Part shown: piece by piece, positions 20,778 to 30,189 of the stretch
Layout of the letters: every line of letters starts with the position of its first letter
Numbering within the stretch: position 1 is the first letter of the stretch
Assembly (NCBI GenBank): GCA_020848835.1
Contig: JADLHJ010000037.1
Coordinates: 29,133-93,132, forward strand
DNA: 64,000 nucleotides
Reading direction: 5' to 3'
Source of the DNA: Candidatus Hydrogenedentota bacterium
GTDB lineage: Bacteria; Hydrogenedentota; Hydrogenedentia; Hydrogenedentales; SLHB01
Translations under genes and position numbers: made by a program
Notes under the pieces: generated by a model
What the model was told of the DNA's origin: nothing
Seen by the model: the letters and a program-made list of their open reading frames with translations, nothing else
Databases searched by the model: none

Positions 20778-20801
20778 AGAGCCGAATTGGAACTCGGCTC
20801 T
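20778..20801. repeat. Intergenic inverted repeat AGAGCCGA-ATTGGAAC-TCGGCTCT
   Basis: Perfect 8-bp arms, 8-nt loop, in the long gap 20367-21150. Confidence 0.6.
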
Positions 20802-21150
20802 ACATTGGCGCTGTTGCCATTTTGAATTGCATAGCGCCCGACCGTGGTTTTCTTTCCGGGCAGGTCGGGGCGATGTGCGTGTGCGCTCAATCTGTAGCCC
20901 AGCGCGTTGCACTTTTCCCACCGCGGATCACGCGGATCGGGGACATGGGAAACAAGGGGTCAAGTTAATGATGGCGTGCGGAAGGGTATGAAGTCTTTCG
21001 TCGCTGCCGTTTTGGCGGGATATCCAATAGACAGCCAAAGCGGTAGCGCCGTCCACCTTAAACGCGCTAAATCAAGGATTCCACAAAGGGGGGTATTTAC
21101 AGATTGCGCAGCGGGGTATAGGATATTACTCAACTACGAGGGCACGTCCA

Positions 21151-22671
21151 ATGAAAACGACACGGCGCACTTTTTTGAAGCGGGCCGGGACTTCGGCGGG
21201 GTTGTTGATTGCAACCGGGTGGTCGCCGTTTTCGTATGCGGCGAACAGCAAGGTGCGGCTGGGGATGATTGGCGTTGGGTCGCAGAACCGCATTCATATC
21301 GAGATGGGTTTGGCGAGCTTGGCGCATACGTTTGAGGTTGCCGCGCTAGCCGATTGTTTGAAGCCGAGCCTGGCCGCGGGTGTCAAAACCTTGTTCCCAA
21401 CGAGTCAGCCACAGGGCACACAGCCTCCCGCGCGGCAGGACGCGATGACGGCATTTGGGGAAGATCACTGCTATTTAGATCATCGAGCGATGTTGGAAAA
21501 GGAGGGCGACGGCATCGATGCTGTCGTCATCGCGACGCCGACCTCGTTGCACCAGCAGATGGTGTTGGATTGTCTCGATGCGGGCAAGCACGTGTTTGTC
21601 GAGAAGACAATGGGCCACACCTATGACGGTTGCCGCGAGATTGTGAGGAAGGTGCACAGCACCGGCAAAGTGCTGCAGGTGGGGCATCAACGGCGCTACA
21701 ACCCTGAATACATCCACGCGCTTGAGGGGTACCGCGATGACCGGCTCGGTCGCGTGACATCCATCGAAGGGAAATGGCACCGCTACGGAGATTGGAGGCG
21801 CCCAATTCCGATGACACAGGACGCGCAAGGCAAGACCCAGGTGTATAAGCAGGATGGAATTGGTGACCTGCAAAAGCTGGTGAACTGGCGCGTCTATAGC
21901 GAATACAGTATGGGCCTTATCGGCGAGTTGTGCGCGCACCACGTAGATTGCGTGAATTGGCTACTCGGTACACCGCCCACGAGAGTTTGGGCGACGGGAA
22001 GCGTCGACTATTGGAGGGACGACCGTACGACCTTCGACAACGTGACGGTTGTGTATGAATATGAACTCAACCGGAGGCAAACTGGATTTATAGTATCGTC
22101 TCCCATGAGCCATTTAAATCCTTTAGACGCCCGTGAGTTGGTGCGTCCATATAAGTGTCGCTTTACCTGGTCGGGCAGTTTGCAGGCGGACAATGTGGAT
22201 GAATTGGTTTCTGTTCAGGGTGATCGCGCGAGCTTTGCGCTGCACGAACTCGCTATCGACGGTAGCGGTGTGGGCTGCATTTACGACGAAGCGGCCCGCT
22301 ATAAGACAATCAACAACGAAACCGGCCGAGCAACGACTCGAAGAACGCCACCTGAGCCTGCGTGGACAGGTAAGCCACGATACGGTCCATCCTATACGCG
22401 AATCGATCCCGATCCGGTGCCGTTCAGGAACGAACTCGATCAGGGGCTTTACAACAAATCCGCGGAGTTGCGGCAGTTTGAAGCGTTTGCGAAATGCATT
22501 CAGGACGGTACGAAACCTCTCGCGAACGAAATGTGCGGGTTGATGGCATCGATTGCCGTGATTGCGGCGCACGAATCGTCGATGCAGGGGAAAACGATCG
22601 AGATCGATCCCGCATTGTATCAATTCGGTTTTGAGACGCCGAATGCGTTTGAGGTCGGGACTGTGGCGTAG
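21151..22671 (+). CDS. Gfo/Idh/MocA family oxidoreductase with Tat signal
   Basis: MKTTRRTFLKRAGTSAGLLIATGWSPFSYA; VRLGMIGVGSQNRIHI; DAVVIATPTSLHQQMVLDCLDAGKHVFVEKTMGHTYDGCREIV (EKP-like motif as EKT). Confidence 0.9.
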   Translation: MKTTRRTFLKRAGTSAGLLIATGWSPFSYAANSKVRLGMIGVGSQNRIHIEMGLASLAHTFEVAALADCLKPSLAAGVKTLFPTSQPQGTQPPARQDAMTAFGEDHCYLDHRAMLEKEGDGIDAVVIATPTSLHQQMVLDCLDAGKHVFVEKTMGHTYDGCREIVRKVHSTGKVLQVGHQRRYNPEYIHALEGYRDDRLGRVTSIEGKWHRYGDWRRPIPMTQDAQGKTQVYKQDGIGDLQKLVNWRVYSEYSMGLIGELCAHHVDCVNWLLGTPPTRVWATGSVDYWRDDRTTFDNVTVVYEYELNRRQTGFIVSSPMSHLNPLDARELVRPYKCRFTWSGSLQADNVDELVSVQGDRASFALHELAIDGSGVGCIYDEAARYKTINNETGRATTRRTPPEPAWTGKPRYGPSYTRIDPDPVPFRNELDQGLYNKSAELRQFEAFAKCIQDGTKPLANEMCGLMASIAVIAAHESSMQGKTIEIDPALYQFGFETPNAFEVGTVA

Positions 22672-22700
22672 TTTTGACGCAACGGGTTCGAGGGAATTCT

Positions 22701-22792
22701 GCGTTGCCCCTTCAGGGCGATTCAAGGTGTAATTGTACTCGCTCCTGGGGCGTTGCCCCAGGCTAGGGTTGCGTTGCACCTTCGGTGCGTAA
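22701..22792. repeat. Intergenic cluster of small hairpins
   Basis: Consecutive palindromes: GCCCCTTCAGGGC, CCTGGGGCGTTGCCCCAGG, GCACCTTCGGTGC, sharing a GCGTTGC lead-in. Confidence 0.55.
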
Positions 22793-22971
22793 ACGGTGTC
22801 ACAGTGCGACCGCCGTCGGCAGTCGCTTATTTTTCGCCGGTGTCGGCATGTCGTGGCAGGATTCTCAGAGCAGTATAAACCTCGCTTAATTTGCTCTCGG
22901 TTTTTGCCGTGGGGAACGTTTCGCTCGAGTTGGTAGATTTGGTCGGTCTGATGCATATCTGGCGAATAAAA

Positions 22972-23835
22972 CTAATACGTATACTCTGATGATGCGGCGT
23001 AGTTGCGGTAGGCGATGAAGATTGCGAGGGCGAGCAGTGCTGCGCTTGTAATTGTGTAGAGCACCAGGCGTTGCCACGGTTTGCGTGCTTGAATTCGCTT
23101 CATCGACGATAGCGCAGGTGTTGCGGTCGCGCCGAGCATCAATGCCGTGGGCAGCAGGCTCGCTTCTGCGTAGGTGTGCGCGAGGACCCATACGAGCGCG
23201 GACAGGGGCCATGCCAGCGCGATGGCTCCAGCCAGTGAAAAACGATTCGGGTTCCACCACGTCAATACCGCCATTGCGCCGAATGCGGACACCACTGCCC
23301 CGGCGAGTTGTCCGAGCTTCGCGCTGCCGCCTAGCACCATGAGCATGCTTGCGCCGGTGAGGGACAAGAGCAAAATCATGGCGACGATCGCATTGTTCTC
23401 GCGGCGAATGGAAGCGTCGTGGAACTGCCAAAGTACGAGCGTGATCGCTGTCGCGCCGAGTACCCATGCGGCGCTGGTGTGCCATGGCCATGTGTTGCGT
23501 ATTGGCGCGTAAAGCAGGAACAAGGTGAGCGCCGCGATGAGCAGCAAGCGAGACGTGATTCGTGCAGCGCCTTGTTTGATTGCGAAAGACTCCACTCCGC
23601 CGTACATCGCCAATACCGCGCCACAGATCGCGAGCCAGTCTGTCGATTGGCTGGGATGAAACGCGTTTTCGCCAATGACGAGCGCGATACCGGAGATTGC
23701 GCCGATCCCGGTTGCGATTGCAGCGGCGGCGCGCGCGCTTTCGGGCATTGCCTTGCGAACCGAGAATAGCAATACGCAGATGCCGGTAATAACTGCGGGG
23801 GCGAAGGAAGTGACGATGAGGGTAATCGGATTCAT
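22972..23835 (-). CDS. Polytopic membrane protein of unknown function
   Basis: About 9-10 hydrophobic segments; no motif recognised. Confidence 0.6.
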   Translation of the reverse strand: MNPITLIVTSFAPAVITGICVLLFSVRKAMPESARAAAAIATGIGAISGIALVIGENAFHPSQSTDWLAICGAVLAMYGGVESFAIKQGAARITSRLLLIAALTLFLLYAPIRNTWPWHTSAAWVLGATAITLVLWQFHDASIRRENNAIVAMILLLSLTGASMLMVLGGSAKLGQLAGAVVSAFGAMAVLTWWNPNRFSLAGAIALAWPLSALVWVLAHTYAEASLLPTALMLGATATPALSSMKRIQARKPWQRLVLYTITSAALLALAIFIAYRNYAASSEYTY

Positions 23836-23930
23836 GTGGCGTCCACTTGCATGACGCCAAAGCGGCGTCTACCCGCCGCCGCACTCCATATAGCGCACGA
23901 AGTTATGTTGGGTGGTTGGTGTTGCGCTTG

Positions 23931-23955
23931 CCGCGTAAACGCGGAACTACGAACC
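23931..23955 (+). repeat. Dispersed hairpin repeat, copy A (CCGCGTAAACGCGGAACTACGAACC)
   Basis: Near-identical to 57895-57919 and structurally equivalent to 56277-56301. Confidence 0.6.
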
Positions 23956-23985
23956 GAATTCCGCGCTTTCGATCGCGATTTGTAG

Positions 23986-24744
23986 TTAGGGTAGTGCGCC
24001 CATGTAGAGGCGTGTGTCGTATTCGAAGGATACGGTTTCATCGATCGCGTGTGCATCGAATATGTCGCGCAGGCCTGCGACGAAAGACGCGTAACCTTCG
24101 GTCCCTTCGGCGGGCACGTATGAAGAGGACATGGCGCGGCCGTACAGACCGTCCCAATCGAAGTGTTGCGCGTTTGCAAAGGTCGTTTCCTCGTATCCAT
24201 CTTTGCCGAAGAAAGCGTGTAACTTTTCGCCGACGATGTTGCGGTGGTTCACCTGTTCATAGTCAGTACCGCGGGTACGGAGGAGTTCGTCGTAAGCTGT
24301 CAAAAACGGCGATGCATCCGACTTGCGATCGTTCCAGATCAACGCGACCAGTCCGCCCGGTTTTAGAACGCGTTGGAACTCTACGCGGGTTTTTGCGGCG
24401 TCAAACCAATGAAACGCCTGGGCGGCGCAAACTATTTCAACTGAAGCGGCGGGCAGGGTGGTATGTTCCGCGTCGGCGTCGATGCTGATGAAGTTTTCAT
24501 TGTTTGCCAACAGGCGTTCGGCGGCCTCGCGCATTTCGCGGTTTGGCTCGACGGCGTAAACGCGCAGTCCGCGCGCGAGAAGCAGCGCGGTGAATATGCC
24601 GGTGCCCGAGCCGACGTCCGCGACGTTGTCGCCGCGCTTCAAGGTTGCGCGCGCGATGACGTGATCAATTAACGCGGCAGGATAGCTGGGCCGGTATTTG
24701 ATGTAGTTTTCGACGCGGTTTGAAAAGCGTTGTGTAACGTCCAT
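23986..24744 (-). CDS. SAM-dependent class I methyltransferase
   Basis: Start at ATG 24744 (MDVTQRFSNRVENYIKYRPSYP); VADVGSGTGIFTALLLARGLRVYAVEPN; VEIVCAAQAFHWFD; LKPGGLVALIWND. Confidence 0.9.
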   Translation of the reverse strand: MDVTQRFSNRVENYIKYRPSYPAALIDHVIARATLKRGDNVADVGSGTGIFTALLLARGLRVYAVEPNREMREAAERLLANNENFISIDADAEHTTLPAASVEIVCAAQAFHWFDAAKTRVEFQRVLKPGGLVALIWNDRKSDASPFLTAYDELLRTRGTDYEQVNHRNIVGEKLHAFFGKDGYEETTFANAQHFDWDGLYGRAMSSSYVPAEGTEGYASFVAGLRDIFDAHAIDETVSFEYDTRLYMGALP

Positions 24745-24890
24745 GCCTAATAATACCTGCAATTGCGGCAGAACTTTAAGTTTAGCCATAGGGTTGGACG
24801 CCGATCCGCGCGTCGTTGTAAGATAGCCGTTTCCGCGTTGGGCGCGCGGAACGCTAAGAATGAAAGCTATTCCAGGAAAGGAGTCATAGT

Positions 24891-26051
24891 ATGCGTGGTG
24901 GGATTTTGAAGGCCGTTTGCCTTTGCGCGGCGTTTGCGCTGGCGGCGGGTGTGTCGGCGACGGCTGAACCGAAGATGCTGTCGAAAGACGAGGCAAAGGC
25001 GGGGTGGATCAATTTGTTTGACGGCGAGACGACGTTTGGCTGGAATGCCAGCGGCGACGCGCAGTGGAAAGTCGATGGTGGAAACATCGTGTGCGAAGCT
25101 GGCACTGGTGGCGCGTTGGCTACGACTAGCGAGTTTGCGGATTTTAAGTTTGCGGCGAAGGTGCGTGTTTCCGCTGAGGACATGTTGGGTATTGGCGTGC
25201 GCGCGGATCTCGATGGGCATCCGAGCGAGAACGGTTCGCCGTTGCTTGTGATTCGCGGGCCGAAGGAAGGCGCAGACAAGTGGCAGACGGTCGAGATCGA
25301 AGCGAATGGTGGAACGCTCACCGCGAAAGTCGATGGCGCCGCGGCGGAGATCAAAGGTACGCGCACGCGCGGGCACATTGCGTTTTTCTACTACGGGCAC
25401 GGGGACCGTTCGCCGAAGCCTTTGGGTTGGGCGTATCGCATCAAGGCGGAAATCGCTGAAGCAAAATTGCAGCCGCTGAATCTTAAGGCGATTTTTAACG
25501 GCAAAGACCTTAGCGGCTGGTCGGTGATTCCGGAACACAAGTCGGTGTTCACTGTGAAAGACGGTGCGTTAAATATCGAAAATGGCAACGGCCAGATCGA
25601 AACGACGGAGTTGTTTAAGGACTTCGCGCTGCAGCTCGATATCATTTCTAACGGCAAGCAATTGAACAGCGGCGTGTTTTATCGTGGGCCCGTCGGTGTG
25701 TTCTGGAAAGGCTACGAGTCGCAAGTGCGCAATCATTGGGAAGGCGACGATCGTACGAAACCTGTTGACTTCGGCACCGGCGGTAATTACGGCAACCAGC
25801 CGTCGCGCAAGGTGGTTTCGACGGATGGCGAATGGTTTACCAAGACTGTAATCGTCAGCGGAAATCACGCCGCTGTGTGGATCGATGGGTATCAGACCAG
25901 CGATTTTACGGATAACCGTCCTGTGAACCCGGATAACGATGGCAAGAACGGTTATGTTCCTGGCCCTGGCACCTTCCATTTGCAGGGACACGATCCTTCG
26001 ACCAACCTATCATTCAAGAATATCAAGGCAAGCGAGTTTCCTAAGAACTAG
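24891..26051 (+). CDS. DUF1080 (3-keto-disaccharide hydrolase-like) protein, two tandem domains, secreted
   Basis: Signal peptide; WINLFDGETTFGWNASGDAQWKVDGGNIVCEAG and a second LKAIFNGKDLSGWSVIPEHKSVFTVKDGALNIENG. Confidence 0.9.
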   Translation: MRGGILKAVCLCAAFALAAGVSATAEPKMLSKDEAKAGWINLFDGETTFGWNASGDAQWKVDGGNIVCEAGTGGALATTSEFADFKFAAKVRVSAEDMLGIGVRADLDGHPSENGSPLLVIRGPKEGADKWQTVEIEANGGTLTAKVDGAAAEIKGTRTRGHIAFFYYGHGDRSPKPLGWAYRIKAEIAEAKLQPLNLKAIFNGKDLSGWSVIPEHKSVFTVKDGALNIENGNGQIETTELFKDFALQLDIISNGKQLNSGVFYRGPVGVFWKGYESQVRNHWEGDDRTKPVDFGTGGNYGNQPSRKVVSTDGEWFTKTVIVSGNHAAVWIDGYQTSDFTDNRPVNPDNDGKNGYVPGPGTFHLQGHDPSTNLSFKNIKASEFPKN

Positions 26052-26072
26052 CCGCAGCGCCAATTGAAGTGT

Positions 26073-26105
26073 GGGGCAAGCCGAAAGGCTTGCCCCATTT
26101 TTTTA
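26073..26105 (+). terminator. Rho-independent terminator
   Basis: GGGGCAAGCC-GAAA-GGCTTGCCCC followed by ATTTTTTTATT. Confidence 0.9.
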
Positions 26106-26978
26106 TTGGCGCGTCACACTCACGTGGGGCCGGAGATCGTTCAATCGTTTTTCGCCGATGCCGGGTACGTTGTTAAGATCGTCCACAGAAGTGAAGCGTT
26201 GTTGTGCGCGGTATTGAACGATTGCACTTGCAAGGGTCGGCCCGATGCCCGGCAACGTTTCGAGCTCTTGTGCGGACGCAGTATTGAGATCGAGTAATCC
26301 CGTGGTGGATTTCTGCGAAGATGCGTTTGGTGAATCGTTTGGCCCGCTTGATCGCGCGGGTTGCTTGCGTGCGGCGTTTTTCCAGCCGGAGATTGTGTAC
26401 TCAGGTGGATTGAGGGCGGTCGCTTGTTGGCCGTTGCGCAACACCAAAGTCTTGCCGTCGCGCAGGCCTTGTTGCGCGGCGAATGGAATTACCAGAGCGG
26501 AGCCGTCCATTAACTCGGCGGCTTTGTTGATGTCGCTGGTGTCCGCCATGTCGGTTTCGCCGCCCGCGGTCTTGATTGCATGCTCCACGCGTTCGCCTTC
26601 GTCAAATTCGTAAACGCCAGGCGTAGTTACGGCGCCTGCCACGGAAACGCTGATACGTCGCTGAACAGGTGCGGGGTTGGTGTTCAATGGGGTCATTACG
26701 GGCTGCACTGCAGGTGGCGTCACCGGGGAAAGCTCAGGTTTGGGAGCTTCTTGCACCGGTGCGTGAATCGTGAATTCGCGAACTTCAACCGTCGCCTCGG
26801 AGTGGTCCGGTCGCGCAATGTAATACGTCACGCCGCCGACGCAGATCGCCGCGGCGCTGCCGAGCATGAGCAATTGCTCGCGAGTCGTGAATACGCGGCT
26901 GAGCATGGCTAACACGGTTCCCTCCGCACCCGTTGGCATATTAAACAGCGATTGGCTAGTAAAACAACATTGATGCAT
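26103..26978 (-). CDS. ComEA-like protein: TM + SLBB + helix-hairpin-helix
   Basis: RISVSVAGAVTTPGVYEFDEGERVEHAIKTAGG (SLBB) and LLDLNTASAQELETLPGIGPTLASAIVQYRAQQRFTSVDDLNNVPGIGEKRL (HhH). True start may be 26940 or 26906. Confidence 0.88.
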   Translation of the reverse strand: MHQCCFTSQSLFNMPTGAEGTVLAMLSRVFTTREQLLMLGSAAAICVGGVTYYIARPDHSEATVEVREFTIHAPVQEAPKPELSPVTPPAVQPVMTPLNTNPAPVQRRISVSVAGAVTTPGVYEFDEGERVEHAIKTAGGETDMADTSDINKAAELMDGSALVIPFAAQQGLRDGKTLVLRNGQQATALNPPEYTISGWKNAARKQPARSSGPNDSPNASSQKSTTGLLDLNTASAQELETLPGIGPTLASAIVQYRAQQRFTSVDDLNNVPGIGEKRLNDLRPHVSVTRQ

Positions 26979-27065
26979 TTGGGCTGCACTCGCATTGAAC
27001 CAGTCGGCCGCAGGCTCTAGAATCCACTGTCAAGTTTGCGGGCACAACGGGGATAGGACCATCGA

Positions 27066-28601
27066 ATGTTGGCGCGGGTGCAATCGTGCGCGGTATTGGG
27101 CGTGGATGCCTATCCGCTTGCCGTCGAAGTGGACATCCGCCCCGGCGAAAACAAGCTGTTCATGGTTGGTCTGCCCGACCTCGCGGTGAAGGAAAGCCGC
27201 GAACGCGTCTATTCCGCCATCGTCAATTCCGGGTTTCGTTATCCACGCGGCGTCGTGGTGGTGAGCCTAGCGCCCGCGGACATTCGCAAAGAAGGCAGCG
27301 CGTTTGACCTACCGATTGCGGCGGGACTGCTGGCCGCGGATCACCAGATGCAAGGCCAGCGCCTGACGCAATATGCGCTTGCAGGGGAACTGGCGCTCGA
27401 CGGCACTTTGCGCCCGATTGAAGGCGCACTGTCGATGACGATGTCTGCGCGCGATCAAAAGCTCGAAGGCATTATTCTGCCGCCGGCCAATGCGGAAGAG
27501 GCGGGTGTGGTGCCGGGGATCGATGTGATACCCGCGAACAATCTCTCTGAGGCGTGCGGATTTATCGCGGGCAAGATCGAGATCATGCCATACCGCACGG
27601 ACATCAATGCGGTGATGGAACAGAGCCGGCGCAACGTACCGGACTTCACCGACGTAAAAGGCCAGGCGCACGTAAAGCGTGCGCTGACGATTGCCGCAGC
27701 GGGCGGACATAACGTGTTGATGATTGGGCCGCCGGGTACGGGTAAGACGATGCTCGCGTCGCGCTTGTCGGGAATTCTGCCGACGATGACTTTTGAGGAA
27801 GCGCTCGAAACGACGCGGATCTACAGCGTGGCGAATGGTGTGAAGGAAAAAGGCAAGCTGATCCTGCAACGGCCCTTTCGTTCGCCTCACCACACCTCGA
27901 CCACGGTTTCGATCAGCGGTGGCGGGGCGGGCGCTGCGCCGGTGCCGGGTGAAGTGAGCCTCGCGCACAACGGTGTGCTTTTTCTCGACGAGTTGCCGGA
28001 GTTCAATCGCAGTGCGCTCGAAGTGTTGCGGCAACCTCTGGAAGAAGGTCTGGTGCATATCCGCCGTGCGCAATATGCTGTTACATTTCCATCGCGCTTT
28101 ATGCTCGTCGTCGCGATGAATCCGTGTCCTTGCGGATGCCGAAGCGATCCGCGAAAGCAGTGTCGCTGTTCACACGGCGAGATCCAGCGATATATGGGGC
28201 GCTTGTCGGGTCCGCTGCTGGATCGCATCGATCTGCATGCGGAGGTGCCCGCGTTGAGCTATGAAGAGTTGAGCGATACGCGTGCGACGGGCCCGACCAG
28301 CGCGGAAGTGCGCGCGACCGTGCAGCAAGCCCGCGACCGTCAGCGTGCGCGCTACGGCAAGGCGTATAGCTGCAACGCGCACCTCGATCCGCGCGCCGTG
28401 CGCGAGCATTGCGTGCCGACGGAGAGCGGCGGCAAATTGCTCGAACAAGCGATCAACCAACTTGGGTTCAGTGCGCGTGCCTACGACAAAGTATTGCGCG
28501 TGGCGCGGACGCTCGCCGATCTCGAAGATAGCGATCAGATCACGGACAATAATATCGGTGAAGCGATCCAGTACCGCACCTTGGATCGGCAGGTATCCTG
28601 A
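27066..28601 (+). CDS. comM: YifB/ComM family Mg-chelatase-like AAA ATPase
   Basis: [104 protein letters not shown]. Confidence 0.97.
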   Translation: MLARVQSCAVLGVDAYPLAVEVDIRPGENKLFMVGLPDLAVKESRERVYSAIVNSGFRYPRGVVVVSLAPADIRKEGSAFDLPIAAGLLAADHQMQGQRLTQYALAGELALDGTLRPIEGALSMTMSARDQKLEGIILPPANAEEAGVVPGIDVIPANNLSEACGFIAGKIEIMPYRTDINAVMEQSRRNVPDFTDVKGQAHVKRALTIAAAGGHNVLMIGPPGTGKTMLASRLSGILPTMTFEEALETTRIYSVANGVKEKGKLILQRPFRSPHHTSTTVSISGGGAGAAPVPGEVSLAHNGVLFLDELPEFNRSALEVLRQPLEEGLVHIRRAQYAVTFPSRFMLVVAMNPCPCGCRSDPRKQCRCSHGEIQRYMGRLSGPLLDRIDLHAEVPALSYEELSDTRATGPTSAEVRATVQQARDRQRARYGKAYSCNAHLDPRAVREHCVPTESGGKLLEQAINQLGFSARAYDKVLRVARTLADLEDSDQITDNNIGEAIQYRTLDRQVS

Positions 28602-28602
28602 A

Positions 28603-29088
28603 ATGGGTGATGAACTCGAACCTGGTCAGTCCGCGAGAAGTCCGCAAGGTACCGTCGTGTTTCGCAAGGCTTCGCTTGACGAAATTTTGCCGTTGCGAGA
28701 GGCCGTGATCATTGCGGGTACAAACCGGCCTTCGGAGTATCCCGGCGACCGCGATCAGGCGACGTTTCACATAGGTGGATTTGTTGGCGGCGAGAATGTG
28801 TGCTGCGGCACGTTTTTGTTGACCGACTGGTTTGGCGAAACGGCCTATCAACTGCGCGGGATGGCGACGCGCGAGGACGTACGCGGCGAGGGTATCGGGG
28901 TGGCGTTGCTGGCGGCGACGGAACGGTTCATACTCGCTGACACACCGGTGCGTCAGCTTTGGTGCAGCGCGCGCGTGAGTGCGGTTGGCTTTTATCAGAG
29001 GATCGGGTGGAGTGTTGTGTCCGATGTGTATGATGTGCCAAATGTCGGGCCGCACCGCAAGATGTGTAGGCGGATTGTGGAAACGTGA
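28603..29088 (+). CDS. GNAT family N-acetyltransferase
   Basis: QLRGMATREDVRGEGIGVALLAATERFI is the acetyl-CoA binding motif. Start placed at ATG 28603, downstream of the over-extended ORF start 28282. Confidence 0.85.
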   Translation: MGDELEPGQSARSPQGTVVFRKASLDEILPLREAVIIAGTNRPSEYPGDRDQATFHIGGFVGGENVCCGTFLLTDWFGETAYQLRGMATREDVRGEGIGVALLAATERFILADTPVRQLWCSARVSAVGFYQRIGWSVVSDVYDVPNVGPHRKMCRRIVET

Positions 29089-29120
29089 ATACCTATCCTT
29101 CGCGTAATTCCATAAGAGAC

Positions 29121-29232
29121 TTTTTTCGTGCTCGTGCTCGTGCGCGTGCTCGTCATTCGTAATCGAGGTTCGTAGATCGAGTAACGATCAATGAGTACGA
29201 TGACGACTAACGAGCACGAGCACGAACGAGAT
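29121..29232. repeat. Long interrupted inverted repeat with CGTGCT/AGCACG tandem units
   Basis: TTCGTGCTCGTGCTCGT (29125-29141) is the exact reverse complement of ACGAGCACGAGCACGAA (29210-29226). Confidence 0.75.
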
Positions 29233-29245
29233 AATTAAGGGGAGT

Positions 29246-30037
29246 ATGCAGGTAATGCGACTGGGAATGGTGACCTACAACATGGGCAAGGACATGGACC
29301 TACCCACGTTGATCGACTTTTGTCAGAAGACCGGGCTCGAAGGCGTTGAGCTGCGCACGACACACAAGCACGGGGTCGAACTGGAACTCACGCCGCAGCA
29401 GCGCGCGGAGGTGCGCAAGCGATTCGAGGATTCGCCGGTGAAGATCGCTGGTCTTGGTTCGACCTACGAGTTCCACAGCGCGGATTCCGCTGTTGTGAAA
29501 CAAAATATCGATGGCGCGATTCAATATGCGCAACTCGCGGCGGATGTTGGCGCGCCCGGGATCAAGGTGCGTCCAAATGGCGTGCCCGAGGGTGTGTCAC
29601 TGGAGAAAACGCTTGAGCAAATCGGAAAGGCTGCGCGGCAGGTAGCAGTGTTTTCTGAAGGCGTCGGCGTGAAAGTACGCATCGAAGTGCACGGCAAGAT
29701 TACGAGCGAGCCCAAGAACATGCGCACGATCCTCGATCATGCCAACCATCCCTACGTCGTGGCGAATTGGAACTCGAACGGCGCGGACATGGACGAGTCG
29801 AAATCGATCGGAGCCAACTTTGAGTTGCTGAAGAAGGACATCGAGCACGTTCACATCAATGAGATTGGCGTGTACCAATATCCGTGGCAGGACCTTTTTA
29901 ACCGGCTGAAGGCGATGGATTACAAGGGTTGGTGTCTTGCGGAGATCGCGTTTAATCCTGAGCCGGAGCGGTTCATGAAGTTCTACAAGACCCTGTTCGA
30001 CATGTATACCGGAAACTACGCCTACCCGCGTCCGTAA
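29246..30037 (+). CDS. Sugar phosphate isomerase/epimerase (xylose isomerase-like TIM barrel)
   Basis: LIDFCQKTGLEGVELRTTHKHGVELELTPQQRAEVRKRFEDSPVKIAGLGS; VRIEVHGK; VHINEIGVYQYPWQDLFNRLKAMDYKGWCLAEI. Confidence 0.87.
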   Translation: MQVMRLGMVTYNMGKDMDLPTLIDFCQKTGLEGVELRTTHKHGVELELTPQQRAEVRKRFEDSPVKIAGLGSTYEFHSADSAVVKQNIDGAIQYAQLAADVGAPGIKVRPNGVPEGVSLEKTLEQIGKAARQVAVFSEGVGVKVRIEVHGKITSEPKNMRTILDHANHPYVVANWNSNGADMDESKSIGANFELLKKDIEHVHINEIGVYQYPWQDLFNRLKAMDYKGWCLAEIAFNPEPERFMKFYKTLFDMYTGNYAYPRP

Positions 30038-30189
30038 GCCACTGCGACAGAATTGTTGCCCAGCCTTGCCGATGCTTCATCGACCATCCGGTAGATACAT
30101 TTTCCTTGCCTGCAAACGGAAACCGGGGTAGACTGGCGCAATCTAAGGCCGCAATTCCGGTTTACATTCTTCGTGGAGGTCTATTTCCT

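Noticed and set aside
20953-20975. AAGGGGTCAAGTTAATGATGG as a possible RAYT (Y1 transposase) repeat end
   Set aside because: Resembles such ends only from memory; single copy here, no transposase nearby.
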